A stretch of 64,000 nt of DNA from Pantoea alhagi (GCF_002101395.1 NZ_CP019706.1:1674001-1738000), one strand, 5' to 3'; positions 33,178 through 42,711 are shown, numbered from the stretch's first letter. Numbers and translations: made by a program. The notes: generated by a model from the letters alone, not told the origin.

Positions 33178-33345
33178 ATGGCTAAAGGTATTCGTGAGAA
33201 GATCAAGCTGGTTTCCTCTGCTGGTACAGGTCACTTCTATACCACCACGAAGAACAAACGTACTAAGCCGGAAAAACTGGAACTGAAAAAGTTCGATCCG
33301 GTTGTACGCCAGCACGTGATGTACAAAGAAGCTAAAATTAAATAA
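33178..33345 (+). CDS. rpmG: 50S ribosomal protein L33
   Basis: 55-residue ribosomal protein, starting MAKGIREKIKLVSSAGTGHF and ending VMYKEAKIK, one substitution from E. coli as far as I can recall. It is of the cysteine-free type, which needs no zinc. It begins 11 bases after rpmB with GGAA upstream of ATG 33178 and is closed by a strong terminator. Confidence 0.98.
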   Translation: MAKGIREKIKLVSSAGTGHFYTTTKNKRTKPEKLELKKFDPVVRQHVMYKEAKIK

Positions 33346-33360
33346 TTGCGGCTTCCATGA

Positions 33361-33387
33361 AAAACCCGGCTTCGGCCGGGTTTTTTG
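33361..33387 (+). terminator. rpmBG terminator
   Basis: AAACCCGGC-TTCG-GCCGGGTTT with a very stable tetraloop, followed by TTTG, 16 bases after the rpmG stop and before mutM. Confidence 0.95.
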
Positions 33388-33420
33388 TTTTTATGAAACC
33401 GTAAAACGTGAGGAGCTGTC

Positions 33421-34230
33421 ATGCCTGAATTACCTGAGGTAGAAACCAGCCGTCGCGGCATTGAACCGCACCTGGTAGGCGAAACCATTCTGCACGCGGT
33501 GGTGCGTAATCCGCGTTTACGCTGGCCTGTATCGCAGGAGATTCATGCACTGAGCGATCAGCCGGTGCTGAGCGTACAGCGTCGCGCAAAATATCTGCTG
33601 CTGGAGCTGCCTGAAGGCTGGATTATTATTCACCTTGGCATGTCAGGCAGCCTGCGCGTATTGCCAGAGGCGATTCCTGCGGCAAAGCACGATCATGTCG
33701 ATTTGGTCATGAGCAACGGTAAAGTGCTGCGCTATACCGATCCCCGCCGCTTTGGCGCCTGGCTGTGGAGTAAGGATTTGCAGGCGAGCAATGTGCTGGC
33801 GCATTTGGGTCCGGAGCCGTTAAGCGAGCATTTTAATACCGACTATCTGTTGGAAAAGTCACGCGGGAAACGTACCGCCATTAAACCCTGGCTGATGGAT
33901 AATAAGCTGGTGGTGGGCGTAGGTAATATTTATGCCAGCGAGTCGCTGTTTGCCGCCGGGATCTTGCCCGATCGACCGGCCATGTCGTTGAGTCATGAAG
34001 AGATCGCGCTGCTGGTTAAGGTGATTAAAGCAGTATTGCTGCGCTCAATTGAGCAGGGCGGCACCACGCTACGTGATTTCCTGCAGAGCGATGGCAAGCC
34101 AGGTTACTTTGCTCAGGAACTACAGGTTTATGGCCGCGCCGGTGAGCCCTGCCGCGTATGTGGTACACCGATCGAAAGCGCTAAACATGGGCAGCGCAGC
34201 ACCTTTTTCTGCCGTAGCTGCCAGAAATAA
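33421..34230 (+). CDS. mutM: Formamidopyrimidine-DNA glycosylase (Fpg)
   Basis: Base-excision repair enzyme that removes 8-oxoguanine and other oxidised purines and cuts the abasic site. The 269 residues begin PELPEVE with the catalytic N-terminal proline and glutamate, contain the helix-two-turns-helix region (NKLVVGVGNIYASESLFAAGI), and end in the zinc finger CRVCGTPIESAKHGQRSTFFCRSC. GAGGAG precedes ATG 33421. Converges on coaD with ten bases between them. Confidence 0.98.
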   Translation: MPELPEVETSRRGIEPHLVGETILHAVVRNPRLRWPVSQEIHALSDQPVLSVQRRAKYLLLELPEGWIIIHLGMSGSLRVLPEAIPAAKHDHVDLVMSNGKVLRYTDPRRFGAWLWSKDLQASNVLAHLGPEPLSEHFNTDYLLEKSRGKRTAIKPWLMDNKLVVGVGNIYASESLFAAGILPDRPAMSLSHEEIALLVKVIKAVLLRSIEQGGTTLRDFLQSDGKPGYFAQELQVYGRAGEPCRVCGTPIESAKHGQRSTFFCRSCQK

Positions 34231-34240
34231 CGCTGGCGAC

Positions 34241-34723
34241 TTAGCTGGCCAGTTTTGTCAGCAGCGCCTGCCAGACTGACTCTGGCAGAAAAGCTTTTAC
34301 TTCGCCGCCGTGCCGGGCCACTTCTTTTACCAGCGAAGAAGAAATGAAAGAGTACTCTTCCGCAGGCATCAGAAAAACGCTTTCCAGGGTCGGGAGAAGG
34401 TGGCGATTCATATGCGCCAGCTGCATTTCATATTCAAAATCAGATACCGCCCGCAGGCCGCGCACCAGAACATTGGCCTGGCGATCGCGGGCGAAATTCG
34501 CCATCAGATCGCTAAATCCGGTGACTTCCACATTGGGTAAATGAGCCGTGGCCTGCTGCGCCAGCGCAACGCGCTCTTCCAGGCTGAACAGCGGTTTCTT
34601 GCCTGGGCTGGCGGCGATAGCCAGAATAATATGATCAAACATCAGCGCTGCGCGGCTCAGAATATCCAGATGACCCAGAGTAAAAGGATCAAAGGTGCCG
34701 GGATAGATAGCCCTGGTACTCAT
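34241..34723 (-). CDS. coaD: Phosphopantetheine adenylyltransferase
   Basis: Fourth step of coenzyme A synthesis: transfers AMP from ATP to 4'-phosphopantetheine; a hexamer. The 160-residue product has the nucleotidyltransferase signature GTFDPFTLGHLDI (residues about 9-21), the KKPLFS loop and the C-terminal EYSFISSSLVKEVARHGG. The start overlaps the waaE stop as ATGA. It is the last gene of the LPS-core operon waaA-waaE-coaD, the same order as in Klebsiella and Serratia. Confidence 0.98.
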   Translation of the reverse strand: MSTRAIYPGTFDPFTLGHLDILSRAALMFDHIILAIAASPGKKPLFSLEERVALAQQATAHLPNVEVTGFSDLMANFARDRQANVLVRGLRAVSDFEYEMQLAHMNRHLLPTLESVFLMPAEEYSFISSSLVKEVARHGGEVKAFLPESVWQALLTKLAS

Positions 34724-35499
34724 TTTTTGTCTCCGCTAGTCGACGGACCCAGCGCCCACAGCGCCGCGTACTTATTAAAGGTGTATTGCGCATTCACTAC
34801 CGCCAGCAGCCAGCCCTGGCTTCCGTCAAGGAAACCGGCGCGCAGCAGCAGCGTTTTGCAGAATGCGCCCAGCGTATGGCTGAACACAGAGAAAATGCCG
34901 CAGCGTTTACCCTGCTGATGACGCTGCAACGCCCAGGCTTCCGCATAGGCGAGTTGTTTACGCTGAAAGGCGCAAAAATCGCGACAGGTGAGATGTTGTA
35001 GATGTCCCGCCAGCGGCACAACCTGCGCCTGCTCCGTCTCCAGGGATTCATGTACCTGATGATCGTTATAACTATAGGTGCGTGGGTAGAGACGCACCAC
35101 GCGATCGGGATACCAGCCGCTGTGACGCATAAAGCGTCCTAAAAACAGGTTCAGCCGCCCAAGGCTGTAAACCTTATCCGGCTGCGGCGCTGCCTGCAGC
35201 ACCTGTTCTATCTCAGCGCGCAATTCCGGCGTGACACGCTCATCCGCATCGATCATCAAAATCATTTCACCACTGGCGTATGCCTGCGCGCGCTGGCGCT
35301 GCTGGCCATAACCGGGCCACTCCAGGGAGCGAAAGACCTTCGCGCCATACTGTTCCGCCACGGCAGGCGTGGCGTCCTGACTGCCGGAATCCAGCAGGAT
35401 AATTTCATCGGCCCAGCTCACTGAAGCCAGGCAATCCGGCAGCAGCTCCGCTTCGTTTTTCACGATCATGACCACTGACAGGCGTTGGCGTACAGTCAT
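34720..35499 (-). CDS. waaE: LPS core beta-glucosyltransferase WaaE (KdtX)
   Basis: Family-2 glycosyltransferase. In Klebsiella and Serratia WaaE adds beta-1,4-glucose to L,D-heptose I of the inner core. The 259-residue product has the GT-A fold start LSVVMIVKNEAELLPDCLASV, the DSGSQD motif and the metal-binding aspartates in MLMIDADERV-like ILMIDADERV (about residue 85). It starts directly after the waaA stop and overlaps coaD by four bases. Acts on the inner face of the inner membrane. WaaE is absent from the E. coli K-12 core. Confidence 0.93.
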   Translation of the reverse strand: MTVRQRLSVVMIVKNEAELLPDCLASVSWADEIILLDSGSQDATPAVAEQYGAKVFRSLEWPGYGQQRQRAQAYASGEMILMIDADERVTPELRAEIEQVLQAAPQPDKVYSLGRLNLFLGRFMRHSGWYPDRVVRLYPRTYSYNDHQVHESLETEQAQVVPLAGHLQHLTCRDFCAFQRKQLAYAEAWALQRHQQGKRCGIFSVFSHTLGAFCKTLLLRAGFLDGSQGWLLAVVNAQYTFNKYAALWALGPSTSGDKK

Positions 35500-36774
35500 T
35501 TAATGATTCCGTGGCGGCAGATAAGGTTCAAGCAACTGCAGCAGGCGTTGCAGCGCCCCCTGGTTCTGATGCAGTACATCAACGGCGTGACGACCATGAT
35601 AGCGTCGATAATCATCATCAATCAGCAAATTACCTACTTCATGCACCAGCGTGGCGGTATCGGTTACCGTAATCAGACCATCCGCCTGCTTCAGCTTGCT
35701 GCAGATATCTTTGAAATTAAATGTGTGCGGACCCATCAGCACCGGAATAGCATGCGCCGCAGGCTCCAGAGGATTATGGCCGCCGCGCTCTACCAGGCTG
35801 CCACCAACAAAGGCCAGATCGGCAATACCGTACAGTAACATCAGCTCGCCCATGGTATCGCCGATAACCACCTGAGTGCCGCTGGAAGGAATTTCGCCGC
35901 TGCTGCGCAAGGTATAGCTGAAGCCGCTTTTCTGCGTCATTTCCCGCGCGGTATCGAAGCGTTCCGGATGACGCGGTACCAGAATCAAGAGCAGATCGGG
36001 AAAATGCCCCAGCAGGCGACGATGCGCATCCAGTACGATCGCCTCTTCCCCTTCATGAGTGCTGGTGGCGATCCACACAGGGCGACGGGGCGCCCACTGG
36101 CGACGTAGCGTAACTGCGCGCGCCGCCAGTTCGGGCGTAACGGAAATATCAAATTTCAGACTGCCGGTAATCGCCAACTGAGACCGCTTCAGCCCCAGCC
36201 CGACAAAGCGCGCGCCGTCCTCTTCATTCTGCGCTGCGATAAGCGTAATGCGCTGTAACAGCTGACGCATAAATTTCCCCAGCTTCTTGTAGCCCTTCGC
36301 TGAACGGGCAGACAGACGCGCATTCGCGATAACCAGCGGCACCTGACGTTCATGCAGCGCTTTAATAAAGTTGGGCCACAGTTCGGTCTCCATAATGATG
36401 ACCAGTCTGGGATCGACAGTATTGAGAAAACGGTTGATTGCGTCGGGCAAATCGTAAGGCAGATAGACGTGATGAACATCTTTCCCAAAGGCGGACTGGG
36501 CGCGTTCCGATCCGGTGGGCGTCATGGTGGTGACGGTGATGGGCAGCGTTGGGTAACGATGACGCAGCGCCCGCACCAGCGGTACGGCAGCCAGCGTTTC
36601 CCCCACTGAAACCGAATGCAGCAGGATGCCGCCAGGGCTCACTTTGCCTTCACAAAAGCCGTAGCGTTCCGCCCAGCGTTTGCGATAGGCAGGTGCTTTG
36701 CGGCCGCGCAGCCACAGGCGCAGCCAGATCAGAGGCTGTATGAGGTAAAGCAGGGCGGTGTAAATCGTTGTCAT
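35500..36774 (-). CDS. waaA: 3-deoxy-D-manno-octulosonic acid (Kdo) transferase
   Basis: Bifunctional Kdo transferase that adds two Kdo residues to lipid IVA on the inner membrane, the base of the LPS core. The 424 residues begin with a membrane-interacting helix (LLYLIQPLIWLRLWLRGRKA) and continue with a GT-B fold; landmarks are HSVSVGETLAAVPLV, ETELWPNFI and FVGGSLVERGGHNPLEPAAHAIPVLMGPH. Its length is within one residue of E. coli. It is followed without gap by waaE. Confidence 0.97.
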   Translation of the reverse strand: MTTIYTALLYLIQPLIWLRLWLRGRKAPAYRKRWAERYGFCEGKVSPGGILLHSVSVGETLAAVPLVRALRHRYPTLPITVTTMTPTGSERAQSAFGKDVHHVYLPYDLPDAINRFLNTVDPRLVIIMETELWPNFIKALHERQVPLVIANARLSARSAKGYKKLGKFMRQLLQRITLIAAQNEEDGARFVGLGLKRSQLAITGSLKFDISVTPELAARAVTLRRQWAPRRPVWIATSTHEGEEAIVLDAHRRLLGHFPDLLLILVPRHPERFDTAREMTQKSGFSYTLRSSGEIPSSGTQVVIGDTMGELMLLYGIADLAFVGGSLVERGGHNPLEPAAHAIPVLMGPHTFNFKDICSKLKQADGLITVTDTATLVHEVGNLLIDDDYRRYHGRHAVDVLHQNQGALQRLLQLLEPYLPPRNH

Positions 36775-36854
36775 ACCGATCTTTACGACACTGATGCGTC
36801 AGACTTAAGCAAAATATGCGGAATGCGGCATGTTAGCAGATAACTTGCCTGCAC

Positions 36855-38000
36855 TCATCTTTCTTCCGCCGCGCCCGTAAGCAGCTGTAGATAAAGCGCG
36901 TGCAGTTCTGCACCCAGTCGCTGTGGTGTATAAGGCGCTATTCTGGCGCGTGCGGCATCGCCCATGGCTGAATCCTGCGTTTTTGCAGGAATAGCCTGTA
37001 CGGCTTCATGTAACGCCCTGATATCCAGCGCATCGCAAACAAAACCCTGCTGCTCCTGAATAATAAACTCCGCGCCGCCACAGCCGGTGCTGGTGATAAC
37101 CGGCAGGCCGCAGGCCATCGCTTCCAGAATAACGTTCGGAAAGGGATCGTACAGTGTCGGCAGGATCAAACCATCAGCGGCGTGATAAAACGGCTGTACA
37201 TCCTGCTGCACTCCGACAAAACGTAAACGGTCCAGGCAGTTCAGCTGATTCGCCAGCTGTTGATAACGAGACTGGTGTTTGTCCTGACCCACCACGATCA
37301 AATAGCGATCGCTATTAGCGATCGCCTGAATCGCTGCCTTCAGGCCTTTTCGCTCAAAACCGGAGCCGACATAGATCAGCGCGACGGCCTGCTGCGGTAT
37401 CGCCAGCTGCTGTCGGGTGGCGTAACGCGTGGCTTCGGTCGCCGGCTGAAAACGCTGCGAGTCAATGGCGTTATAGATAACGGTAATACGCTCTTCAGGC
37501 AGGTTAAAACAGCGGATAATATCCCGCTTCACCATCTCAGAGTTGCAGATAACCTTCTTCAGCGCGGCAGAGTGGAACATCTCTTCTTCTGCCTTTAACA
37601 CGTATCGATGATAAGGGCTAAGCGAGGCGCTCAGCTGCTGCAGCGGCGAAACAATGCGCGCGCGCTGTTCCAGCCAGACGCGGTGCACGCCGTCGCCGGC
37701 GCGAAAAATATCACAGCCCGCGATGCGCTCATGGCTCTGAACAATATCGAATTTCTCACGCTGCCAGCAGTCGCGCGCCGCCGTGGCAAAGCCCCGCTCG
37801 CGAGAGATGCGCCCCAGCCTGGGCGGATTACAAATATGCAGGTGCCAGTCAGGCTTGGGCGTGCCTTGCCAGCTGCGGGTAATAATATTCAGATCGAGCA
37901 GCTCGCTGTTTAATGCCTCCAGCGCCCGGGCGATAAAACGTTCCGCGCCGCCGTCGGGTCGGTATTTTTGGCGCACAATCGCCAGCCGTATTTTACGCAT
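36855..38000 (-). CDS. wabG: Family-4 glycosyltransferase, WabG-like
   Basis: Probable transferase of the LPS inner/outer core. In Klebsiella WabG adds galacturonic acid to heptose II. The 381-residue product resembles that protein by my recall: RLAIVRQKYRPDGGAERFI at the start, FDIVQSHERIAGCDIFRAGDGVHRVWL, YVGSGFERKGLKAAIQAI, and the GT4 donor-site EX7E pattern in DPFPNVILEAMACGLPVI. The ATG at 38000 has GGAG eight bases upstream and overlaps the waaQ stop by eight bases. It takes the place held by waaG in E. coli but is a different protein. The exact sugar is an inference. Confidence 0.8.
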   Translation of the reverse strand: MRKIRLAIVRQKYRPDGGAERFIARALEALNSELLDLNIITRSWQGTPKPDWHLHICNPPRLGRISRERGFATAARDCWQREKFDIVQSHERIAGCDIFRAGDGVHRVWLEQRARIVSPLQQLSASLSPYHRYVLKAEEEMFHSAALKKVICNSEMVKRDIIRCFNLPEERITVIYNAIDSQRFQPATEATRYATRQQLAIPQQAVALIYVGSGFERKGLKAAIQAIANSDRYLIVVGQDKHQSRYQQLANQLNCLDRLRFVGVQQDVQPFYHAADGLILPTLYDPFPNVILEAMACGLPVITSTGCGGAEFIIQEQQGFVCDALDIRALHEAVQAIPAKTQDSAMGDAARARIAPYTPQRLGAELHALYLQLLTGAAEER

Positions 38001-39069
38001 CCAGATAGCTCCTTGCCGCAGCAACCACATCTTCAACCGGGATGGCGCTTAAATAGCGTTGTTCGGTTTTTGTATCAATCGAGTCCGGCGTTGGCAGCGA
38101 ACCGTAATCACCCGCCCAGATAATCCGGTTATTAGCGCCCCATGGCCGCCACTGTTGCAGTTTGGTTGGGCCAAACAGGGCGACGCAGGGAGTTTGCAGC
38201 GCCGCCGCCATATGCATTGGGGCGGAGTCGACGCCGATAAACAGCCGGGCGTGATCGATAAGCGCCGCCAGCTGGGTCAGGCTGAGCTGTCCGGCAACGG
38301 TGGTCACCTGCGGATTCTGGCACAGGGAAAGTATGTGCGCGATCATCGCCATTTCTTTCTGGTCGGGCGCCGCGGTTAATACAATCTGCAGGCCGGGTTG
38401 ATTCAACTGGTTGATTAACGCCGCGACCTTTTCATCATCCCAGCACTTGAATGTCCAGCGTGAGGTTGGCTGAATAACAATATAAGGGCCGTTAACGCCT
38501 TGCTCATGCAGATGTTTTTGCGCCGCCTGCCAGTCTTCATCGGCATAATACATCGAGACGGGCGCGCTATCGGTTGGTACATCCAGCGGTGACAGCGCCA
38601 GCAGGTTTTGCTCTACCGTATGGAGCTGACTAAAACTTTGCGTGGAAACCAGATGATTATGGCAGTAGTGCCAAAAACGATTATCACGTTTGTTGAAAGC
38701 AAAACCAATGCGCACCGGAGCGTCTGAAAGGCGTGCAATTAACGCGCTGCGCCACTGATCGGCCAGATTAATCACCACATCGTAATGGCTGTCCCGAATC
38801 GCGTTTACCAGCTTCAGTTCCTGTTTAGCCTGATGCCAGATGCCCTGTTTTTTCCACTTACGATCTATCAAATGCAGCTTACGGATTGCCGGATGCGCCT
38901 GTAGCATCGGGCGCGTTTCCTGATAAAGCAGCACATCGATTGCGGCGTTGGGATAACGCTGATGCAGCGCATTAATGACTGGTGTCGTCAGGAGCATATC
39001 GCCATGGTGACGCAGTTTAATCACCAGAATATTACGGGGAGTAAAAGATGCAGGAATCTGACTTACCAT
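37993..39069 (-). CDS. waaQ: LPS heptosyltransferase III
   Basis: Adds the third (branch) L,D-heptose to heptose II of the LPS inner core from ADP-heptose, at the inner face of the inner membrane. The 358-residue GT9 protein has the family opening RNILVIKLRHHGDMLLTTPVINAL, VVINLADQWRSALIARLS, and the donor-site DSAPMHMAAALQTPCVALFGPT. It matches E. coli WaaQ closely in the first half. It begins 93 bases after the waaH stop, so it may have its own promoter, and overlaps the wabG-like gene by eight bases. Confidence 0.93.
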   Translation of the reverse strand: MVSQIPASFTPRNILVIKLRHHGDMLLTTPVINALHQRYPNAAIDVLLYQETRPMLQAHPAIRKLHLIDRKWKKQGIWHQAKQELKLVNAIRDSHYDVVINLADQWRSALIARLSDAPVRIGFAFNKRDNRFWHYCHNHLVSTQSFSQLHTVEQNLLALSPLDVPTDSAPVSMYYADEDWQAAQKHLHEQGVNGPYIVIQPTSRWTFKCWDDEKVAALINQLNQPGLQIVLTAAPDQKEMAMIAHILSLCQNPQVTTVAGQLSLTQLAALIDHARLFIGVDSAPMHMAAALQTPCVALFGPTKLQQWRPWGANNRIIWAGDYGSLPTPDSIDTKTEQRYLSAIPVEDVVAAARSYLDA

Positions 39070-39162
39070 ACAAAACCTGTCTTAGAAAGAAGTGAGCCGA
39101 TCTTAGGGCAAAGCGGTCGGGAGAGAAAGCGCAGCCTGCGACATTTCCCCGACCTTGCCCGC

Positions 39163-40164
39163 TTAATGTTTACGCCAGCGATAAATACGGCTCAGCCAGA
39201 GCAGGAGCTGATACCACTGTTTCAGGCCGCGCGCATTACGCAGCATTCTTCGGTGGGTTTGGGTTGAAAATATATCTGCAATAATCGCCTGACGCGCCTC
39301 GGCTTCGGGCTCCCGGCGTACTGAATGACAGACGCTAAGCGCTTCATGAGTTATCTGATAGTGAAACTGCGGATAGATTTTTACCTTGCCGTGATAGCGC
39401 TGATTGATCTCTTCCAGCATACGCGCAATCTTCAGGTAGTGGCGCTGATACTCTACATTACGCTGTCCGGTGCGCTTGCGATTGCTGATCGACCGATCGT
39501 GGACATAGTAGCGATAGAGCGCAATATCGGTATAACGCACCCGGCGAGCGTTGAGCATAAATTCTGTGGTCCAGGGGATATCCTGATGGTGTAGCCCCGG
39601 CTCAAACATCAGCTCACGGGATTTAATCAGTGATAAGCGATAAATCCCCATCCAGACAACATGCAGATAGCGTCGTGTGGCCAGCGCTTTACTCAGCCAG
39701 GCTGCACCATCCATGACGCCAGTCGAGGTCAGCCTGTCGAGCGGGATCAGCGTTTTGACTCGCTGGCTGCCAGCATAAAAGCACTCTGCGTTGCATTGAG
39801 CGGCATCCAAATTGTCCTGTTCGGCCATCTCAACCAGCGTCTGATACATTGCAGGCGACAGAGTGTCATCGGCATCGGGAAAGGTCACATATTTACCGCG
39901 TGCTAACGCCAGTCCTGCGTTGCGCGCGCGTGAAACGCCGCCGTTTTCCTGATTAATCACGCTGATATGTTTATAACGCGCCGCATACTCCGCAGCCCGT
40001 TCGGCGCTGCCGTCCGTGGAACCGTCATTTACGATAATGACTTCGAGATTAGTAAAGGTTTGTGCCAGCAGAGACGCCATAAAAGTGTCGAACATGCCGC
40101 CGGCGTTATACATCGGAATAATAACGCTCAGTAAAGGCGAAGCGGTTTCAGATTGTTGAGTCAT
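39163..40164 (-). CDS. waaH: Family-2 glycosyltransferase WaaH (YibD)
   Basis: GT2 enzyme, 333 residues, strongly similar to E. coli WaaH (YibD), which adds glucuronic acid to heptose III of the LPS core when phosphate is short. Visible are LLSVIIPMYNAG, IIVNDGSTDGS, the DxD-type FPDADDTLSPAMY and the diagnostic stretch RRYLHVVWMGIYRLSLIKS, then GLHHQDIPWTTEFMLNARRVRYT. The ATG at 40164 lies two bases after the upstream stop; a longer frame (40188) would overlap that gene. In E. coli the gene stands outside the core operon; here it is inside it, next to waaQ, whose heptose it would modify. Confidence 0.88.
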   Translation of the reverse strand: MTQQSETASPLLSVIIPMYNAGGMFDTFMASLLAQTFTNLEVIIVNDGSTDGSAERAAEYAARYKHISVINQENGGVSRARNAGLALARGKYVTFPDADDTLSPAMYQTLVEMAEQDNLDAAQCNAECFYAGSQRVKTLIPLDRLTSTGVMDGAAWLSKALATRRYLHVVWMGIYRLSLIKSRELMFEPGLHHQDIPWTTEFMLNARRVRYTDIALYRYYVHDRSISNRKRTGQRNVEYQRHYLKIARMLEEINQRYHGKVKIYPQFHYQITHEALSVCHSVRREPEAEARQAIIADIFSTQTHRRMLRNARGLKQWYQLLLWLSRIYRWRKH

Positions 40165-40166
40165 GT

Positions 40167-41267
40167 TTAATGAGGCTTGGTTTGGCACAGCCGCTCCGGC
40201 TGGCGGTCAGAGATAAATGCATGAATATCATCAAGTTTTCGTTGATCTAGCGCATAAAGCTGCTCTGCCGGGTGATGGAATTGATAAGGCGCTGCAAAAA
40301 TGAAGGATGAGGGGGCAATATGGTCAGGCCCAATCAGCAGAACGTCTCCTAAAGGGCGTTGCTCCTCAATACCACAAGGACCATATAGCAACACCACGGG
40401 AATATCGAGGGCGTCCGCGATATAGACATTGCCGGAATCAGAAGCAATATAAAAATCAAGCTGACTGATGGCATATGGCACCATCTCTAAAGATAGCTGC
40501 CCAATCAGGTTGATAAACGGGCGGTTTTTACCTGTGACCCTGTAAAGCTCTTCAAGGTGGCCGATTTCATTTGGTGCGCCAAAGATATAATACGAACAAG
40601 GCAAATCCTGCAAATGATCAAATAGTTTCTTCCAGATAACAGGCGGAATAGTCTTCGCCTGATTACCCGCTGAGATACTTATGCCAATTTTTATAATGTC
40701 CTGACGAAACAGCTCCTCTGGCAATAGGCTGTTTTTAAAAAGCGGACGTGTGGCGTGTTTTTTATAGCTTTCTTTAGTGAGTGTGCGGTTCGCCAGCTTC
40801 AGATAACTCTCTATTGTTAAAGAAATTTTACTGTGCTCTACAATACCGTTCGCCGTCCAGTAAAACAGGGTCTGGTACCATTTGCGCCGGTAATTGGATA
40901 AAAATTGTTTGTTACCGGCGTTACAGCAGGCCGCATAGAATAAGTTAAGATTATTAGGGTGCAGCAGATAGACGTTGTCGTACCGATTCATTAACTGCAA
41001 AGCCAGACGGATTTTGGCGAGCATGCCGCTTTTATGGTCTTCGACATACCAAATTTTCAGCAGCGTATCATCGTGCTGCGCCAGCGGCGCAACGGTACGG
41101 CTGAGCAGCGCATCGCTCTGACGCAGATGCGCCAGCAACGGGGTGATATTAATGAAGTCGCCAATTTTAGCCGTCTGGATCACCAGATTACGCCCTTGCT
41201 TTTTCTGGAAAAGCTTTCGGACCCATTTGAGCGGCAGCAGTAAAATAAAAATGAAAATATAATTCAC
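40167..41267 (-). CDS. Family-9 glycosyltransferase (heptosyltransferase-like)
   Basis: 366-residue GT9-type protein. It opens with a hydrophobic helix (MNYIFIFILLLPLKWV), then the GT9 start LVIQTAKIGDFINITPLLAHL and a donor-site region ASDSGNVYIADALDIPVVLLYGPCG. It probably adds a heptose or another sugar to the core; I cannot name the ortholog. The start is GTG at 41267 with AGGA upstream. It lies between the wabH-like gene and waaH on the same strand and is richer in A+T than waaA or waaF, as variable core genes often are. Confidence 0.82.
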   Translation of the reverse strand: MNYIFIFILLLPLKWVRKLFQKKQGRNLVIQTAKIGDFINITPLLAHLRQSDALLSRTVAPLAQHDDTLLKIWYVEDHKSGMLAKIRLALQLMNRYDNVYLLHPNNLNLFYAACCNAGNKQFLSNYRRKWYQTLFYWTANGIVEHSKISLTIESYLKLANRTLTKESYKKHATRPLFKNSLLPEELFRQDIIKIGISISAGNQAKTIPPVIWKKLFDHLQDLPCSYYIFGAPNEIGHLEELYRVTGKNRPFINLIGQLSLEMVPYAISQLDFYIASDSGNVYIADALDIPVVLLYGPCGIEEQRPLGDVLLIGPDHIAPSSFIFAAPYQFHHPAEQLYALDQRKLDDIHAFISDRQPERLCQTKPH

Positions 41268-41350
41268 ACCGTTTCCTCAGCGCTACTGGCAACGGGGCAA
41301 AGCATACCTATCCCCTGCTAAAAATATTATTCCATTGTTGCGCATCATGG

Positions 41351-42454
41351 TTAATGTTCAATCAACGCAAGATAACGCAAACAGATAGCCTCAATGTAAT
41401 AGGCTGAAAGATCGAGCTGTTGTAATACCGGCGGCTGATGATAAATGTCCCTGATCTTTTCCGCCAGTGATTCGCTGGTCATTTCCGCCAGCCCGCGTGC
41501 CAGCTCCCCCTGCAGAATCGTTTCCGGTCCGCCAGGGCATCGGGTGCTAACCACAGGCGTCTGGCACAGCAGCGCTTCAACCAGCACATTGCCGAATCCT
41601 TCGCTATCAGAGCTGACAATCAGCATACGGGCATGTTTTATCCATGCATAGGGATTATGCGTAAATCCTTTGAAAATCACCCGATCGGAAATACCCAGTT
41701 GCTCCGCCAGTTGTTTTAACTCAGTAAGGCGTACGGTATCGCCCTGTCCAATCAGCACCAGAGGCGCCTGTAAGCCGCTATAGGCGTAAGCCTGTAACAG
41801 GCGATCGTGACGTTTTGTTGGATGGAAACGTCCTACATGCAGTAAATAATCCTGCCCTGCCAGCTCACACGTTTCCTGCGCCTGTTGCAGAATATAATCG
41901 ACATCGAAAGGGTTATATATAACTGCCTCTTTCGCCGGTTTTATGGCGTAGTGCTGCTTCAAATCATCAAGAACAAACTGCGAAACGCCGATAACGTTAC
42001 GATTTTCATAGACCCGGCGCGTTTTTTGAATTTTAAGCCAGCGGGAAAAGCCTTTACGTCGCGCCAGGTAAGAGGCGGAGAACACGCCATGCAGACAATA
42101 CCAGGTTCTGGCGGGATCGAGATGGCGACAACGGCTGACGATGCGATCGGTTTTGTGTAAATGAGAAATCACTAAATCGAAGGCGCCGCTTTGCTGTTCC
42201 GCCTTGACGATTGCCCGATCCAGCAGGCGGGCCCGGCGTGGTAGCTCGGTAATTTTACGCCATGGCTTACCACAGCGATCCTGGATTACCTGATAGTCCA
42301 GCCCGGCCGGTAAGGGATAATCACATACTCTGCGTAAAGAAAAGAGCGACACCTGATGCCCCAGCGACAGTAAGCCCTTGGCCAGAGTCAGCACAACTTT
42401 CTCTGCGCCGCCCCCCGGTAAGCCATCGATGATCATCAAAATACGCCTGGACAA
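41351..42454 (-). CDS. wabH: Family-4 glycosyltransferase, WabH-like
   Basis: 367-residue GT4 enzyme resembling Klebsiella WabH, which adds N-acetylglucosamine to the core galacturonic acid. Key stretches are RRILMIIDGLPGGGAEKVVLTLAKGLL, the central LLHVGRFHPTKRHDRLLQAY, and the donor site SDSEGFGNVLVEALLCQTPVVSTRCPGGP with its EX7E pair. The start appears to be TTG at 42454 (MSRRILM), since no in-frame ATG lies before this conserved motif. A wabN-like deacetylase is divergent next door, and in Klebsiella WabN removes the acetyl from the sugar WabH adds, which supports both calls. Confidence 0.8.
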   Translation of the reverse strand: MSRRILMIIDGLPGGGAEKVVLTLAKGLLSLGHQVSLFSLRRVCDYPLPAGLDYQVIQDRCGKPWRKITELPRRARLLDRAIVKAEQQSGAFDLVISHLHKTDRIVSRCRHLDPARTWYCLHGVFSASYLARRKGFSRWLKIQKTRRVYENRNVIGVSQFVLDDLKQHYAIKPAKEAVIYNPFDVDYILQQAQETCELAGQDYLLHVGRFHPTKRHDRLLQAYAYSGLQAPLVLIGQGDTVRLTELKQLAEQLGISDRVIFKGFTHNPYAWIKHARMLIVSSDSEGFGNVLVEALLCQTPVVSTRCPGGPETILQGELARGLAEMTSESLAEKIRDIYHQPPVLQQLDLSAYYIEAICLRYLALIEH

Positions 42455-42711
42455 TTTTATACATCCTTATGTGTGCAGCAACGTCACTGGCAAAAGTGTA
42501 AGAGCTATTTTGTTGTTAGTTAAGTTTCTAATCACACCAACTGGATAATAACTTGATTAAAGTTCAACGGAACGCAGCTGGCGGTTAATCAAGCGAAGCT
42601 TAGCCTGCGATGGGCGGCAAATGAAGAGGAATTATCGTAATGAAATAATTTTGCTCTGCTTGAAGGGGCTGCGTAACATGGCGGCTCAACCCGTGGAGCG
42701 TTGGAAGTAAG

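Noticed and set aside
39115..39154. Terminator between waaH and waaQ
   Set aside because: GGTCGGG and CCCGACC could pair, but the loop is long and no T run follows on the minus strand.
42455..42711. RfaH/ops element upstream of the core operon
   Set aside because: I looked for GGCGGTAGCGT on both strands; only a partial GGCGGTTA is present, so no call.
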